A stretch of DNA of 41,841 bases from Phycisphaerae bacterium (GCA_014859965.1 JACZKQ010000021.1:1-41841); one strand, 5' to 3'. Positions 27,030 through 34,554 are shown, counted from the first letter of the stretch. Program-made: numbers and translations. Notes: a model not told the origin generated them from the letters alone.

Positions 27030-27138
27030 CCCCTGCGTTTGCCAGGCCCGATAAGCTCAACATGTCGCCGCTTCGCGGGCCTCCGTAATTCCTTTATTTT
27101 CAGCAACTTATAAGGTTCCGTCGCGGCCCCCGTTTTTC

Positions 27139-27154
27139 TGGCACACTTTTTGCA
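27139..27154 (+). promoter_or_regulatory. Sigma54 promoter for the small heat-shock genes
   Basis: TGGCAC (27139-27144), 5 bases, TTGCA (27150-27154). The GG and GC pairs are exactly 10 bases apart, as sigma54 -24/-12 promoters require, and the flanking C before TGG also fits. The start of transcription would be near 27165, about 65 bases before the first gene. Confidence 0.75.
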
Positions 27155-27229
27155 AAGTGAGATATGCAGAAGCGAACAAGAACGGTTGTATAGAAAAGAA
27201 GGCATTTTTTTGAAAGGAGGTGAGCGTTT

Positions 27230-27667
27230 ATGTTGTGGATGAATCGACGCTTTCCATTCGGCGACATTGAACGCACGCTGGACGAAATGAATCGAGTCTT
27301 CGACATCTTTGAGGGGCCGTCGGGTCTGCGGTCCATGCCCAGGGGCACATTTCCCGCGGTCAACGTTTACGAGACCGATGAGGCGTACCTGCTCAGGGCC
27401 GACGTGCCTGGGGTCGATCCAAAGGACCTTGACCTGTCGGTCGCGGAGAACACCGTCACGCTGGCGGGCAAGCGCAACGATGTTGAGGACAACGTGCGTT
27501 ACTACCGTCGTGAACGGCCGGTCGGATCGTTTACCCGCACGCTGACCCTTGCCGAGCGGATCGATGCCGACAAGGTCAAAGCCGATTACAAAAACGGCGT
27601 GCTGAGTGTGAGCGTACCCAAGACGCAGGCCGCCAAGCCGAAGTCCATTGCGATCAAGGCGAAGTAG
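27230..27667 (+). CDS. Small heat-shock protein, Hsp20 family (first copy)
   Basis: A protein of 145 residues. The alpha-crystallin domain covers about residues 40-130, from FPAVNVYETDEAYLLRADVPGVD to the GVLSVSVPK strand. The C-terminal I-x-I/V type anchor is not clear. It is a cytoplasmic holdase chaperone that binds unfolding proteins without ATP. The ribosome site GAAAGGAGGTGA (27212-27223) is complementary to nearly the whole anti-SD, which is unusually strong. A probable sigma54 promoter lies upstream, and no CIRCE or sigma32-type element was seen. The second Hsp20 gene follows after 69 bases and shares the terminator at 28163-28196. Confidence 0.95.
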   Translation: MLWMNRRFPFGDIERTLDEMNRVFDIFEGPSGLRSMPRGTFPAVNVYETDEAYLLRADVPGVDPKDLDLSVAENTVTLAGKRNDVEDNVRYYRRERPVGSFTRTLTLAERIDADKVKADYKNGVLSVSVPKTQAAKPKSIAIKAK

Positions 27668-27736
27668 ATGCAGGCCGACGGTCATGTAACGTGCGACAAG
27701 CTAAGAGTTGAACAAAGGCAAAGGAGGTGAATTGCC

Positions 27737-28129
27737 ATGAAAGAACAGGAACTTGCAAAAAAGCAGCAGGCTGAGGTCACGCGGCGCGACGGCGGCGAGC
27801 CGAGGATGTTTGTGCCCCTGGCGGATATATGGGAAACGGAAGATGAGATCGTGGTCAAGCTCGACATGCCCGGCGTGGATAAGGAACACATCGACATCCA
27901 GGTCGAGGCCGACACGCTGACGGTTTGCGGGCAGGCCGGCGAGACGCCGCAGGGCCGGGTAGTCTATGCGGACCGACAGATCGGTAGTTTCTGCCGCGAG
28001 TTTACTCTGAGCCGGGATCTCGACCGCAATAAAATTGCGGCCGAGATGGATGCCGGGGTCCTGACAATTCGCGTCGCCAAGGCGGAAGCCGTCAAACCGC
28101 GGCGCATCGAAATCGCGGCAGCGAAATAG
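27737..28129 (+). CDS. Small heat-shock protein, Hsp20 family (second copy)
   Basis: A protein of 130 residues with the alpha-crystallin domain at about residues 22-112 (FVPLADIWETEDEIVVKLDMPGVD to GVLTIRVAK). The N-terminal arm is short, charged and rich in Lys and Gln (KEQELAKKQQAE), unlike the first copy, so the two may form mixed oligomers or serve different clients. AAAGGAGGTGA (27720-27730) again gives a very strong ribosome site 6 bases before the ATG. The strong terminator just downstream ends the operon. Confidence 0.95.
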   Translation: MKEQELAKKQQAEVTRRDGGEPRMFVPLADIWETEDEIVVKLDMPGVDKEHIDIQVEADTLTVCGQAGETPQGRVVYADRQIGSFCREFTLSRDLDRNKIAAEMDAGVLTIRVAKAEAVKPRRIEIAAAK

Positions 28130-28162
28130 CCGACTATTAAGAGTAAAGTATCAGTTGTGACA

Positions 28163-28196
28163 GAGGCGGCGTCCCGCAAGGGGTGTCGCCTCTTTT
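28163..28196 (+). terminator. Strong factor-independent terminator of the Hsp20 operon
   Basis: A 13-pair stem with three wobble pairs and a GCAA tetraloop (28163-28192) is followed by TTTT (28193-28196). Confidence 0.9.
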
Positions 28197-28259
28197 CATG
28201 ACAAGTGGCGGCCCAGCGGAGTTAGCACTGGGACGACCGAGAACAGCGGGGCGGCCGTA

Positions 28260-29135
28260 TCAAGCGGTTTGGCGGTTTGCTGTCACGATTCGGTCATGGC
28301 TTGCGTGGTCCTTTTCCACGGTGACTTCCGCGAAAAGGGCCGTTGCCTCCAACAGTGCACGCACCGCGGGGCCCTGAGTGTAACCGATTTCCAGCATCAG
28401 GGCGCCATTGGCCTTCAGGAACGGTCCGACCTGATCGGCGATGCGGCGATACACGTCCAGCCCGTCGACGCCCCCGTGCAGGGCGGGCGTGGGCTCGTAG
28501 TCCTTGACGTTTCTGTCGAGCGTTTCCATCTCGGCGGATGTAACATAGGGAGGGTTGGCGACAATAAGGTCGAAACTTTTTTCATCCAGGCCGGCGAGGG
28601 GATCAAACAAATCGCCGCAGAGAAGCCGCACGTGTTCGCCGAGTCCGTGGGCTTTAACGTTCTCATCAGCGATGCTGAGGGTCTGGTCGCTCAAGTCGGT
28701 GGCGATGACGCAGCATTCCGGTACGTTCTTTGCGACGGCGACGGCGATGCAGCCCGATCCGGTGCACAAGTCCAGTACAGAAGCGGGCTGCGGCCGCCGA
28801 CGAAGCCAGTCAATCGCCCGCTCGACCAGCAGTTCCGTTTCCGGCCGGGGAATCAGGCACGAGCGGTTCACGCGGATTTCCAGCGAATAAAATTCACAGC
28901 GCCCAACGAGATAGGCGACCGGCTCATGTTCGGCGCAGCGTTTCACCAGCGCGCGCAATTGTTCGAGGCGGGCAGCTTCCACCGGACGGTCGAAATCGGT
29001 GTACAGTTCAATGCGTTTGCAGTTCAGCACGTGCGACAGCAGAAGCTCGGCGCTGAGGCGCGGCGCGTCGACGCCCTTGTCCGTCAGGTACCCGTTCATC
29101 CAGGTCAGAAGTTTCCCGATAGTCCACTGTTCCAT
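28260..29135 (-). CDS. prmC: Peptide chain release factor N5-glutamine methyltransferase
   Basis: A protein of 291 residues. PrmC methylates the Gln of the GGQ loop in release factors RF1 and RF2, using S-adenosylmethionine, in the cytoplasm. The N-terminal helical domain is followed by the IPRPETE segment (95-101), the SAM-binding LDLCTGSG loop (121-128) and the catalytic NPPY motif (Asn194), all in the expected order. In many genomes prmC follows prfA, but no release factor gene is adjacent here. The Cys-cluster protein gene lies 64 bases upstream on the same strand, so the two may be one transcript. Confidence 0.93.
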   Translation of the reverse strand: MEQWTIGKLLTWMNGYLTDKGVDAPRLSAELLLSHVLNCKRIELYTDFDRPVEAARLEQLRALVKRCAEHEPVAYLVGRCEFYSLEIRVNRSCLIPRPETELLVERAIDWLRRRPQPASVLDLCTGSGCIAVAVAKNVPECCVIATDLSDQTLSIADENVKAHGLGEHVRLLCGDLFDPLAGLDEKSFDLIVANPPYVTSAEMETLDRNVKDYEPTPALHGGVDGLDVYRRIADQVGPFLKANGALMLEIGYTQGPAVRALLEATALFAEVTVEKDHASHDRIVTANRQTA

Positions 29136-29199
29136 GCCGTCGCCTTACACTGGGTTCCCTGGTGATCAGCACCGATCTGCAGGTATACTTTTTGGCATT

Positions 29200-29979
29200 T
29201 CACGCCTCGTCCGAGGGCAACTCATCAAGACCCGGCCGGATAAAGGCCCGTGCTGCCGGAAAGACCGCCTCGACCGACCTGCGCAGCCGTCCGAGCTGCA
29301 CCAGGATGTCAAGAATGCTGTCCTGCTCCTCGGCCAATATGCGATACAACATGTCCCACGCGTGGATCGACCGATCCATGCCGATCAGGGCCACCTTTGC
29401 GGACCCGTTGGCGTCATCGAGCATCTCGTCCGCCGGATCCGCCGGCGGAGTTGTCTTACGGTGGGCCCGCATAAGTTTGATGTAAATCTGATGCTGATAC
29501 CACCGGATCGTTTCGACAGCGGCATTGACCGCCTGTGCCGTCTGCTCGGGGGTCGTTTCCGGCAGTTCCAGTCGCACGGCTTCGTAGAGCGCATCCTGCT
29601 GCCCCTTGAAGAGCTCGTCGGCGGCGTCGAACCAGGCGCTGGCCGCCTCCATGTAGCGCTTGGCCTGGCTGCAGCAGGGCTGCTCGCTGGCATCACCTTC
29701 CGGCAGGTCATCGGTCTCGTCGGCCGCATCGAGCGCCTCAAGATCGATGCCGTGCTCCTTGGCGTCCCTCTGGACCATCGAGGCTGTCTGCCGCATCAAC
29801 CGGCCGAGCACCTGCCACTGTTCCTGCTCGTCCTTTTCGGCGAATTCCTCCCCGCAGAGTGCGTAATTGAGGCATCGCCCCGTGAATCCGCACCGCTCGC
29901 ACCATCGGTCGCAATAATTGTAAACACCCTTTATAAACCGCGGGTCCCGGGCCATTTCCTCTAATCTTTCCTCATCCAT
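29200..29979 (-). CDS. Conserved protein of unknown function with N-terminal cysteine cluster
   Basis: A soluble protein of 259 residues. The first 45 residues hold five cysteines (23, 27, 30, 36, 42) in the pattern C-x3-C-x2-C-x5-C-x5-C, with the local text YCDRWCERC. This should bind zinc or an iron-sulfur cluster. The rest is acidic and mostly helical, with a second Cys pair near residue 104 and a C-terminal coiled region. I recall similar proteins of unknown role in other environmental bacteria but cannot name a family. It has no signal peptide. It has its own promoter upstream (30025-30053) and precedes prmC by 64 bases. Confidence 0.7.
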   Translation of the reverse strand: MDEERLEEMARDPRFIKGVYNYCDRWCERCGFTGRCLNYALCGEEFAEKDEQEQWQVLGRLMRQTASMVQRDAKEHGIDLEALDAADETDDLPEGDASEQPCCSQAKRYMEAASAWFDAADELFKGQQDALYEAVRLELPETTPEQTAQAVNAAVETIRWYQHQIYIKLMRAHRKTTPPADPADEMLDDANGSAKVALIGMDRSIHAWDMLYRILAEEQDSILDILVQLGRLRRSVEAVFPAARAFIRPGLDELPSDEA

Positions 29980-30024
29980 TGCCTGTCCGCCATAAATTTA
30001 CGATACGCTTGTCTGTGACGCCGG

Positions 30025-30053
30025 ATTATGCCCGACCGAAACTCCTCAATCAA
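30025..30053 (-). promoter_or_regulatory. Promoter of the Cys-cluster protein gene
   Basis: On the minus strand TTGATT (30053-30048), a 17-base spacer and CATAAT (30030-30025), about 45 bases before the start codon. Confidence 0.45.
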
Positions 30054-30195
30054 ACAAAATACCTCCAGCGGTTGTATATTGTCGGCACTTTAGTATTTTG
30101 CTCATTTAAGGCACAGGCGGGACAGAAATACCCGTACCTTATTAGTCTGCGAAATAGGTTTTTCCCGCACGCCAGTCATATTCGCCGGTGACGGT

Positions 30196-30226
30196 TTGGT
30201 CCTTGCCGCCGCTGACGGCGGACCAA
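30196..30226. repeat. Isolated intergenic hairpin
   Basis: TTGGTCC (30196-30202) pairs with GGACCAA (30220-30226) and an inner GCCG/CGGC stem continues it; CGG/CCG outside extends it. There is no T-run on either side. Confidence 0.5.
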
Positions 30227-30329
30227 TCCGAAGCGGTGTGGGCGGTTGGGCATTATATCAGCGGCAGCGCGCGGCTGCAAGATCGCCTGACGCGATCGGG
30301 CGAGGACGCTGCGGCATTCAGGCGATATG

Positions 30330-30368
30330 AAAAAAAAGACGGGGCACGGCATGTTTGGTGCCGTGCCC
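30330..30368 (-). terminator. Strong terminator of the small secreted protein gene
   Basis: A perfect 10-bp stem (30342-30351 with 30359-30368, loop of 7) is followed on the minus strand, after four bases (CGTC), by eight T (30337-30330). Confidence 0.92.
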
Positions 30369-30399
30369 TTGGGCGTGTGGTGGTGGTCAGGAGCTCAGA

Positions 30400-30966
30400 T
30401 TATCTGCCATAGACCATTCTAAGTTGTGCTTCCGTCGGCATCTGGCGGTACAATTCGCCCTTTGGCCCCAGGAAGCCATCACGGGTCCGCGTCAGGGTGA
30501 TCAGCCTCATCGCCCCGTTATCAGTAGTGATATAGACGCTGACTTTCTCTGCTTCAACGGGTCCGCAGTCCAGGCCGTAGAGGGGCCTTAGCTGATCCTG
30601 CGTCGGCATCGTGACGTAGTGCTCGCCTCTCGGACCCACATACCACAGCCCTTGCCTTCGCAAGACAACGGAGTTCATGGAACCGTTGGCGTTAGAAATC
30701 CAGACAGTTACAGTGGGTTCGTGAATCACGACGGGGGCGGGCATGACAATCGTGTGCCGAGGCGGCAAGGTGACAATATGGCGGGTCACGACGGGAGGCC
30801 GGACGATCGGAATGAAAACACTGCTCTTGAAGTGGGGTCGTGGAGTCGGGATCACATGGGTGGGGTGTCCGCGGCGGACTGGCTGGTGGGATCTTGCCTG
30901 AGCATCGGCGGCCATGAAAAGCCCAACCAGCAGGATGGATACCGTGATGTGATTTGCAGTTTTCAT
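30400..30966 (-). CDS. Small secreted protein with two tandem repeats
   Basis: A protein of 188 residues with AAAGGAG about 7 bases before ATG 30966 and a signal peptide ending near AQA (residues 21-23). A proline- and histidine-rich linker (about 25-82) is followed by two repeats of about 46 residues (86-131 and 142-187). Each repeat ends with the same pattern: GP-x-GE-x-Y, then MPT-x-x-QLR and a final YG. The repeats share about half their residues. The pattern resembles small periplasmic proteins with tandem NGS/GPxGE modules known from other bacteria, but I cannot assign a function. It has its own strong terminator, and a 20-base palindrome stands about 90 bases upstream. Confidence 0.75.
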   Translation of the reverse strand: MKTANHITVSILLVGLFMAADAQARSHQPVRRGHPTHVIPTPRPHFKSSVFIPIVRPPVVTRHIVTLPPRHTIVMPAPVVIHEPTVTVWISNANGSMNSVVLRRQGLWYVGPRGEHYVTMPTQDQLRPLYGLDCGPVEAEKVSVYITTDNGAMRLITLTRTRDGFLGPKGELYRQMPTEAQLRMVYGR

Positions 30967-31053
30967 TTACAGCTCCTTTCTTAATGAAGTCCGTTTTACT
31001 GTCCACGATCAAAGACGCGCGGGGAAAGGCGATTATTTCAAAATGAAAAAATA

Positions 31054-31073
31054 ATTTGACAATATTGTCAAAT
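31054..31073. promoter_or_regulatory. Perfect 20-base palindrome with a -35 box in each direction
   Basis: The two 10-base halves are exact reverse complements, and each carries TTGACA (31056-31061 on plus, 31071-31066 on minus). A good -10 is not found at 17 bases on the plus strand and is weak on the minus strand. It probably binds a dimeric regulator. Confidence 0.6.
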
Positions 31074-31140
31074 CAGATTTGCTGAAGGGGCCTGCCGGAT
31101 CGCATTGCTGCCTATACTGGTCGTCATTTTGGGGTTTTTA

Positions 31141-31201
31141 TGCGATTTACTGCTGAAAATCGCAGGATCGCCGCAAATCTGCTGACTGTGCGAGCAGATT
31201 T
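31141..31201 (+). repeat. Two consecutive hairpins in the sensor gene leader
   Basis: Hairpin 1 pairs 31141-31148 with 31157-31164 (8 bp, loop 8). Hairpin 2 pairs 31175-31183 with 31193-31201 (9 bp, loop 9) and ends in TTTT. The left arm of hairpin 2 can also pair with AGATTTGC at 31075-31082. Confidence 0.55.
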
Positions 31202-31442
31202 TGGGTGAAGTGTTGATGGACGCGGGTCGAATTACTTCTATGGGTTGGCGGCCGACGAGCGGATTCTTGGCGGCTTGCTCCGGGGGAGTGGATTCTTGGT
31301 GTTCGGAGCATGCGCACGAGCCGAGTGGGTCGCGGCGCATTTTGCGGCGGGGAGACAAACCATGAGACAGATCGGTTCGAAAGGCAGCCAGAGCCGTTCG
31401 CTTCACACATTGATGAGGGGTTCACGTCAGGGGAGAACAACG

Positions 31443-33152
31443 ATGGCAGACGTCTACCGGGATGGCGGGCAGGATCACTCGCTTCACGAGCGGGCGCGGC
31501 AGCGGTACCACGGACCTTCGTCTAACGCCGCCGAACTGTCAGCCGGCGAAATCGCCGATCTTGTCAGCGAACTCGAGGTCCACCAGATTGAACTTGAAAT
31601 GCAGAATGAAGAACTGGAGAGGACAAAGCGCGAGCTGGACCGGGCACAAGAAAAGTATCTCGATCTTTACGACTTCGCCCCGGTCGGTTACCTGACGGTC
31701 GGTGTGGAGGGATTGATCACCGAGGTGAATCTGACGTTCTGCTCGATGACGGGGCAGACGCGGGGCAATGTGATCGGGCGCCCGCTGAGCCGATTGATGG
31801 TGCCTGAGGATCGGGACGCGTATTATCGCGTGATGTCCGAGATGAAGGCCAATGCGCGGGAATCCCGCCTTGAGCTGCGAATCATGCGAAGCGACGGCGG
31901 CGTATTCTGGTCCTGCCTCCGCTTTGTACCCATGCCGGATGAGACGCATCGCGTCGTTCACCTGCGGGCCGCAGTCAGCGACATTAGCGAACAGAAGGCC
32001 GTCGAGTTCAAATTGCGAGACAGTGAACATCGTTTTCATTCGCTGTTCGAAGCCGCGGAGGATTTCGTGCATCTTTTGGATGCCGAAGGCGTGGTTCTTG
32101 AGACGAATGAGCATGCACTGGTACGGCTGGGATACCACCATGAGGAGTTCGTGGGGCACCGGCTGGACGAGTTCTTCACCGAATCCTCACGTCGACGTTT
32201 TCGAGAGAGCTTCCCGCATCTGCTGGAAGGAGGCTGCTATCGTGAGGAAGTGGAGATCGTCAGCAGTGACGGCAAGACGCTTCCGGTGGATTGCCAGGGC
32301 ACGGCTGTGCGAGGGCAAAACGGGCAGGTCGCATTTTATGTATTTTGGGAGCGTGATATCACCGCACAAAAAGAGGCCCAGCGGAAGCATGCCTCCCTGT
32401 TGGAAGAACTTCGCCGAAAGAATGAGGATATGCAGCATTTCACGAGCGTTATTCGAAACGACCTTGGCAATCCCATCATGGCGTTCCAAGGGTTCAGTCG
32501 CGAGCTGGGCGTCAGTTGCCGACAGGTCGAACAGTTGCTGCAGGATCAGCCGGTAGACACGCACGTGAGGGGGCGGTTGCGGCGGATTCTGCGGGAGGAT
32601 ATCGGCCGGTCTTTGGAGTTTATCGAATCCAGCGCCGCAGAAATGCAGGAGTTGCTGGAAGGGCTCAGGCAGTTGGCGACTGTTGGGACCGTGACGCTGC
32701 AGATCGAGCCTGTCGACATGAACGCTTTGATGAACCAGATCGTGGGCAGTATGACATTCGAGATCGAAGCCTGCGCAGCGGAGGTGACGGTGGAGGTGCT
32801 GCCGGGGTGTCGCGGCGACTGCGCGCAACTTCAGCAGGTGTTCAGCAATCTTGTGAGCAACGCCCTGAAATACCTCGATGACGACCGGCCGGGGCGAATC
32901 CGTATTGGCGGCGAGGTGCAGGATGGCAGGAGCGTCTATTGCGTGGAAGACAACGGCATCGGCATGACGCCCGAGCAGTGCGACCGGGTATTCGACATTT
33001 TCTTCCGGGCGGAGAAGGAATCCGAGGCGGCAGGGGAAGGTCTGGGCTTACCGATAGCCGAGCGGATCCTGTCCCGGCTGGATGGGTCGATCCGGGTGGA
33101 GTCGGAGGCCGGGCAGGGAAGCCGGTTTTTCGTATCGCTGCCGAGAGCGTGA
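31443..33152 (+). CDS. PAS-domain histidine kinase with Asn in place of the acceptor His
   Basis: About 569 residues from ATG 31443 (AGGGGAG 8 bases upstream). ATG 31362 also has a GGGGAG site and would add 27 basic residues with less gene-like codons. A coiled coil (HQIELEMQNEELERTKRELD) leads into PAS 1 (about 75-185) and PAS 2 (about 195-310). The dimerisation helix reads IRNDLGNP where the H-box normally reads SHDLRNP, so Asn339 (codon AAC at 32457) replaces the phosphorylated His. The ATP-binding part is intact: NLVSNALKY (N-box), VEDNGIGM (G1) and GEGLGLPIA (G2). There are no membrane segments, so it senses a cytoplasmic signal. No response regulator is adjacent. It may be a pseudokinase, or may act through a partner. 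Confidence 0.88.
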   Translation: MADVYRDGGQDHSLHERARQRYHGPSSNAAELSAGEIADLVSELEVHQIELEMQNEELERTKRELDRAQEKYLDLYDFAPVGYLTVGVEGLITEVNLTFCSMTGQTRGNVIGRPLSRLMVPEDRDAYYRVMSEMKANARESRLELRIMRSDGGVFWSCLRFVPMPDETHRVVHLRAAVSDISEQKAVEFKLRDSEHRFHSLFEAAEDFVHLLDAEGVVLETNEHALVRLGYHHEEFVGHRLDEFFTESSRRRFRESFPHLLEGGCYREEVEIVSSDGKTLPVDCQGTAVRGQNGQVAFYVFWERDITAQKEAQRKHASLLEELRRKNEDMQHFTSVIRNDLGNPIMAFQGFSRELGVSCRQVEQLLQDQPVDTHVRGRLRRILREDIGRSLEFIESSAAEMQELLEGLRQLATVGTVTLQIEPVDMNALMNQIVGSMTFEIEACAAEVTVEVLPGCRGDCAQLQQVFSNLVSNALKYLDDDRPGRIRIGGEVQDGRSVYCVEDNGIGMTPEQCDRVFDIFFRAEKESEAAGEGLGLPIAERILSRLDGSIRVESEAGQGSRFFVSLPRA

Positions 33153-33219
33153 TGCCTGCAAAGAACGCGGCATAAGACGCCTGCTTGGCTGTGATTATAT
33201 GCATCCACTTCAGACGTGC

Positions 33220-33244
33220 AAAGGGGCATGGCGTGCCATGCCCC
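33220..33244 (-). terminator. Probable terminator of the bacterioferritin gene
   Basis: GGGGCATGGC (33223-33232) and GCCATGCCCC (33235-33244) form a near-perfect stem. On the minus strand it is followed by TTTGC only, so the T-tract is short. Confidence 0.55.
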
Positions 33245-33280
33245 TGTCAGACCGTCACATGCCGGCAAGATGCCCGTCCG

Positions 33281-33745
33281 TCAGACCTGCTGACTCAGAT
33301 AGTTCTGTATGCCCATCTGCTGTATCTGGTCCAGACGGGCTTCCAGTTCGTCGATATGCTCTTCTTCCTGTTCGAGTATCCCGGTGAGCAGTTCGCGCGT
33401 ACCGTTGTCACCCTTCTGGGTCGCCAGACCGATCGCTTCGTTGTACTGAGCGACGGCATGTTTTTCAAGACCTATGTCACTTTGATGCTGCTTGGCGACG
33501 TCGGATCCGATATGTATCTCATCGAGATTGCTCACGATGGGCATGCCCTCCAGGTAGAGGATGCGTTCGATAAGCGACTCGGCGTGCTTCATCTCCGTAT
33601 ACGCTCGCTTTTCGACGCTGTCGTGGAGCTTTCCGTAGCCCCAGTTCTCGTCCATTTCAGAATGAACCATGTACTGGTTAATCGCGGTAAGCTCCTGTTC
33701 CAGCAATTCGTTGAGCTTACTGATGACCTGTTCGTCTCCCTTCAT
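33281..33745 (-). CDS. bfr: Bacterioferritin
   Basis: A protein of 154 residues from ATG 33745, with GGGAGGT 5 bases upstream; a longer frame to 33841 has no comparable site and reads unlike the family. Bacterioferritin forms a 24-subunit shell that oxidises Fe2+ and stores iron. All ferroxidase residues of the Escherichia coli protein are present at the same numbers: Glu18, Glu51, His54, Glu94, Glu127 and His130. Tyr25 is also present. Met52, which binds heme between two subunits, is kept, so this is a heme-type Bfr and not a plain ferritin. It is probably an iron and oxygen stress gene; a winged-helix gene lies upstream on the same strand. Confidence 0.95.
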   Translation of the reverse strand: MKGDEQVISKLNELLEQELTAINQYMVHSEMDENWGYGKLHDSVEKRAYTEMKHAESLIERILYLEGMPIVSNLDEIHIGSDVAKQHQSDIGLEKHAVAQYNEAIGLATQKGDNGTRELLTGILEQEEEHIDELEARLDQIQQMGIQNYLSQQV

Positions 33746-34030
33746 AAGACCTCCCATCTGCAATGCGATGACGCTGGTATAGTTTGCGGCACAACCCCGC
33801 CGGTCGGCCCCCGCGGGTAGGTCGACATATACGGGCGGCAACTTGTGGAGTTTTTGAAGGTGGCGGCAAGCAATGTTGCAGAGGAAGCCCAGGATCGAAG
33901 TGTTGCAGTGGTGCTCGTTGTAGTAACAGGAATGGCCCGGGAGAATCCGTCGGCGGTTGCGGGCCGGTACTAAGGCAGGCCGCGGGCGGTGCCGGTTGTG
34001 CAGACCGGCGCCAATCCTGCGGCCCTTAGA

Positions 34031-34249
34031 TCAGCAGACGCATTCGGCCCCGCTCAGGCATACGCTTGTGCGCTGGCCTTTGGTCTGGTAGCAGACTTTG
34101 CCTTCCCGTGCCAGCCAGCCGAGGCCCTGATAGGCCAGTTGGCTCTTCATGCCGGTGAGTTTGGGAAGGTCGGAGATGTTGACATTGCTTTTCTTCTTCG
34201 AGAGAACTTCCCAGATTTTGCCTGCTGCCTGCCCGATTTGTTCTTCCAT
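34031..34249 (-). CDS. DUF2582-type winged-helix protein with cysteine-rich tail
   Basis: A protein of 72 residues; GAGAGG lies about 9 bases before ATG 34249. Residues 1-60 fit the small winged-helix DUF2582 family (QIGQAAGKIWEVL, then the LPKLTGMKSQLAYQGLGWLAREGKV helix-turn-helix and wing). The last 20 residues hold Cys in the text VCLSGAECVC, with another Cys in KVCYQ, so four cysteines cluster at the C-terminus. That is suited to a metal or redox switch and is, as far as I recall, not typical of the family. The function is unknown. The bacterioferritin gene lies 285 bases downstream on the same strand. Confidence 0.75.
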   Translation of the reverse strand: MEEQIGQAAGKIWEVLSKKKSNVNISDLPKLTGMKSQLAYQGLGWLAREGKVCYQTKGQRTSVCLSGAECVC

Positions 34250-34554
34250 TGTTAATACCTCTCAATTCATGAGTCTCTGTGCAAATGCTGCTTCCGTTAT
34301 CGGCAGTCGTCAAGCTCACCTAAGCAAACGCTTAGCGTATTTAGCGGCCGTCTGATAAAACTCCAGAAGCCGCGGTTTTTCGGGGCTCATCCTAAAGGTT
34401 AGCTTCAACGATGAACATTTTAAGTCCCATAAAAGAAGACGCCGGTCATGACTCTGGGTGTCTGTTCGCCGCAAGTATCTGGTGGTAAATGATTGTTTTT
34501 ACTTGTGTTATGTGTCCTGTGGCAGTTTTCTGTGTCGCATTTGTAATGATTTTG

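Larger units (their letters stand above)
29980..30399. other. Non-coding gap with promoter, hairpin and terminator
   Basis: No gene is supported in these 420 bases. The gap holds the minus-strand promoter at 30025-30053, an isolated strong hairpin at 30196-30226 and the minus-strand terminator at 30330-30368. A 74-codon open frame starting at GTG 30188 runs through the hairpin and the terminator and is not believed. Confidence 0.6.
30967..31442. other. AT-rich control region between small protein and sensor gene
   Basis: No gene is supported here. The gap contains a nested AT-rich inverted repeat (31032-31055), a perfect 20-base palindrome (31054-31073) and two successive hairpins (31141-31164 and 31175-31201). 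A frame open from 31245 belongs to the sensor gene, but its start is placed at 31443. Confidence 0.6.

Noticed and set aside
27060..27230. CIRCE or sigma32-type heat-shock element before the Hsp20 genes
   Set aside because: No TTAGCACTC dyad and no CTTGAAA / CCCAT pair with suitable spacing was found; the sigma54 match is much better.
30188..30412. Small plus-strand frame of 74 codons
   Set aside because: It starts at GTG, has no ribosome site, and runs through a hairpin and the opposite-strand terminator.
33185..33820. Plus-strand frame opposite bacterioferritin
   Set aside because: The minus strand encodes all bacterioferritin active residues at the right numbers; the plus frame has no domain.
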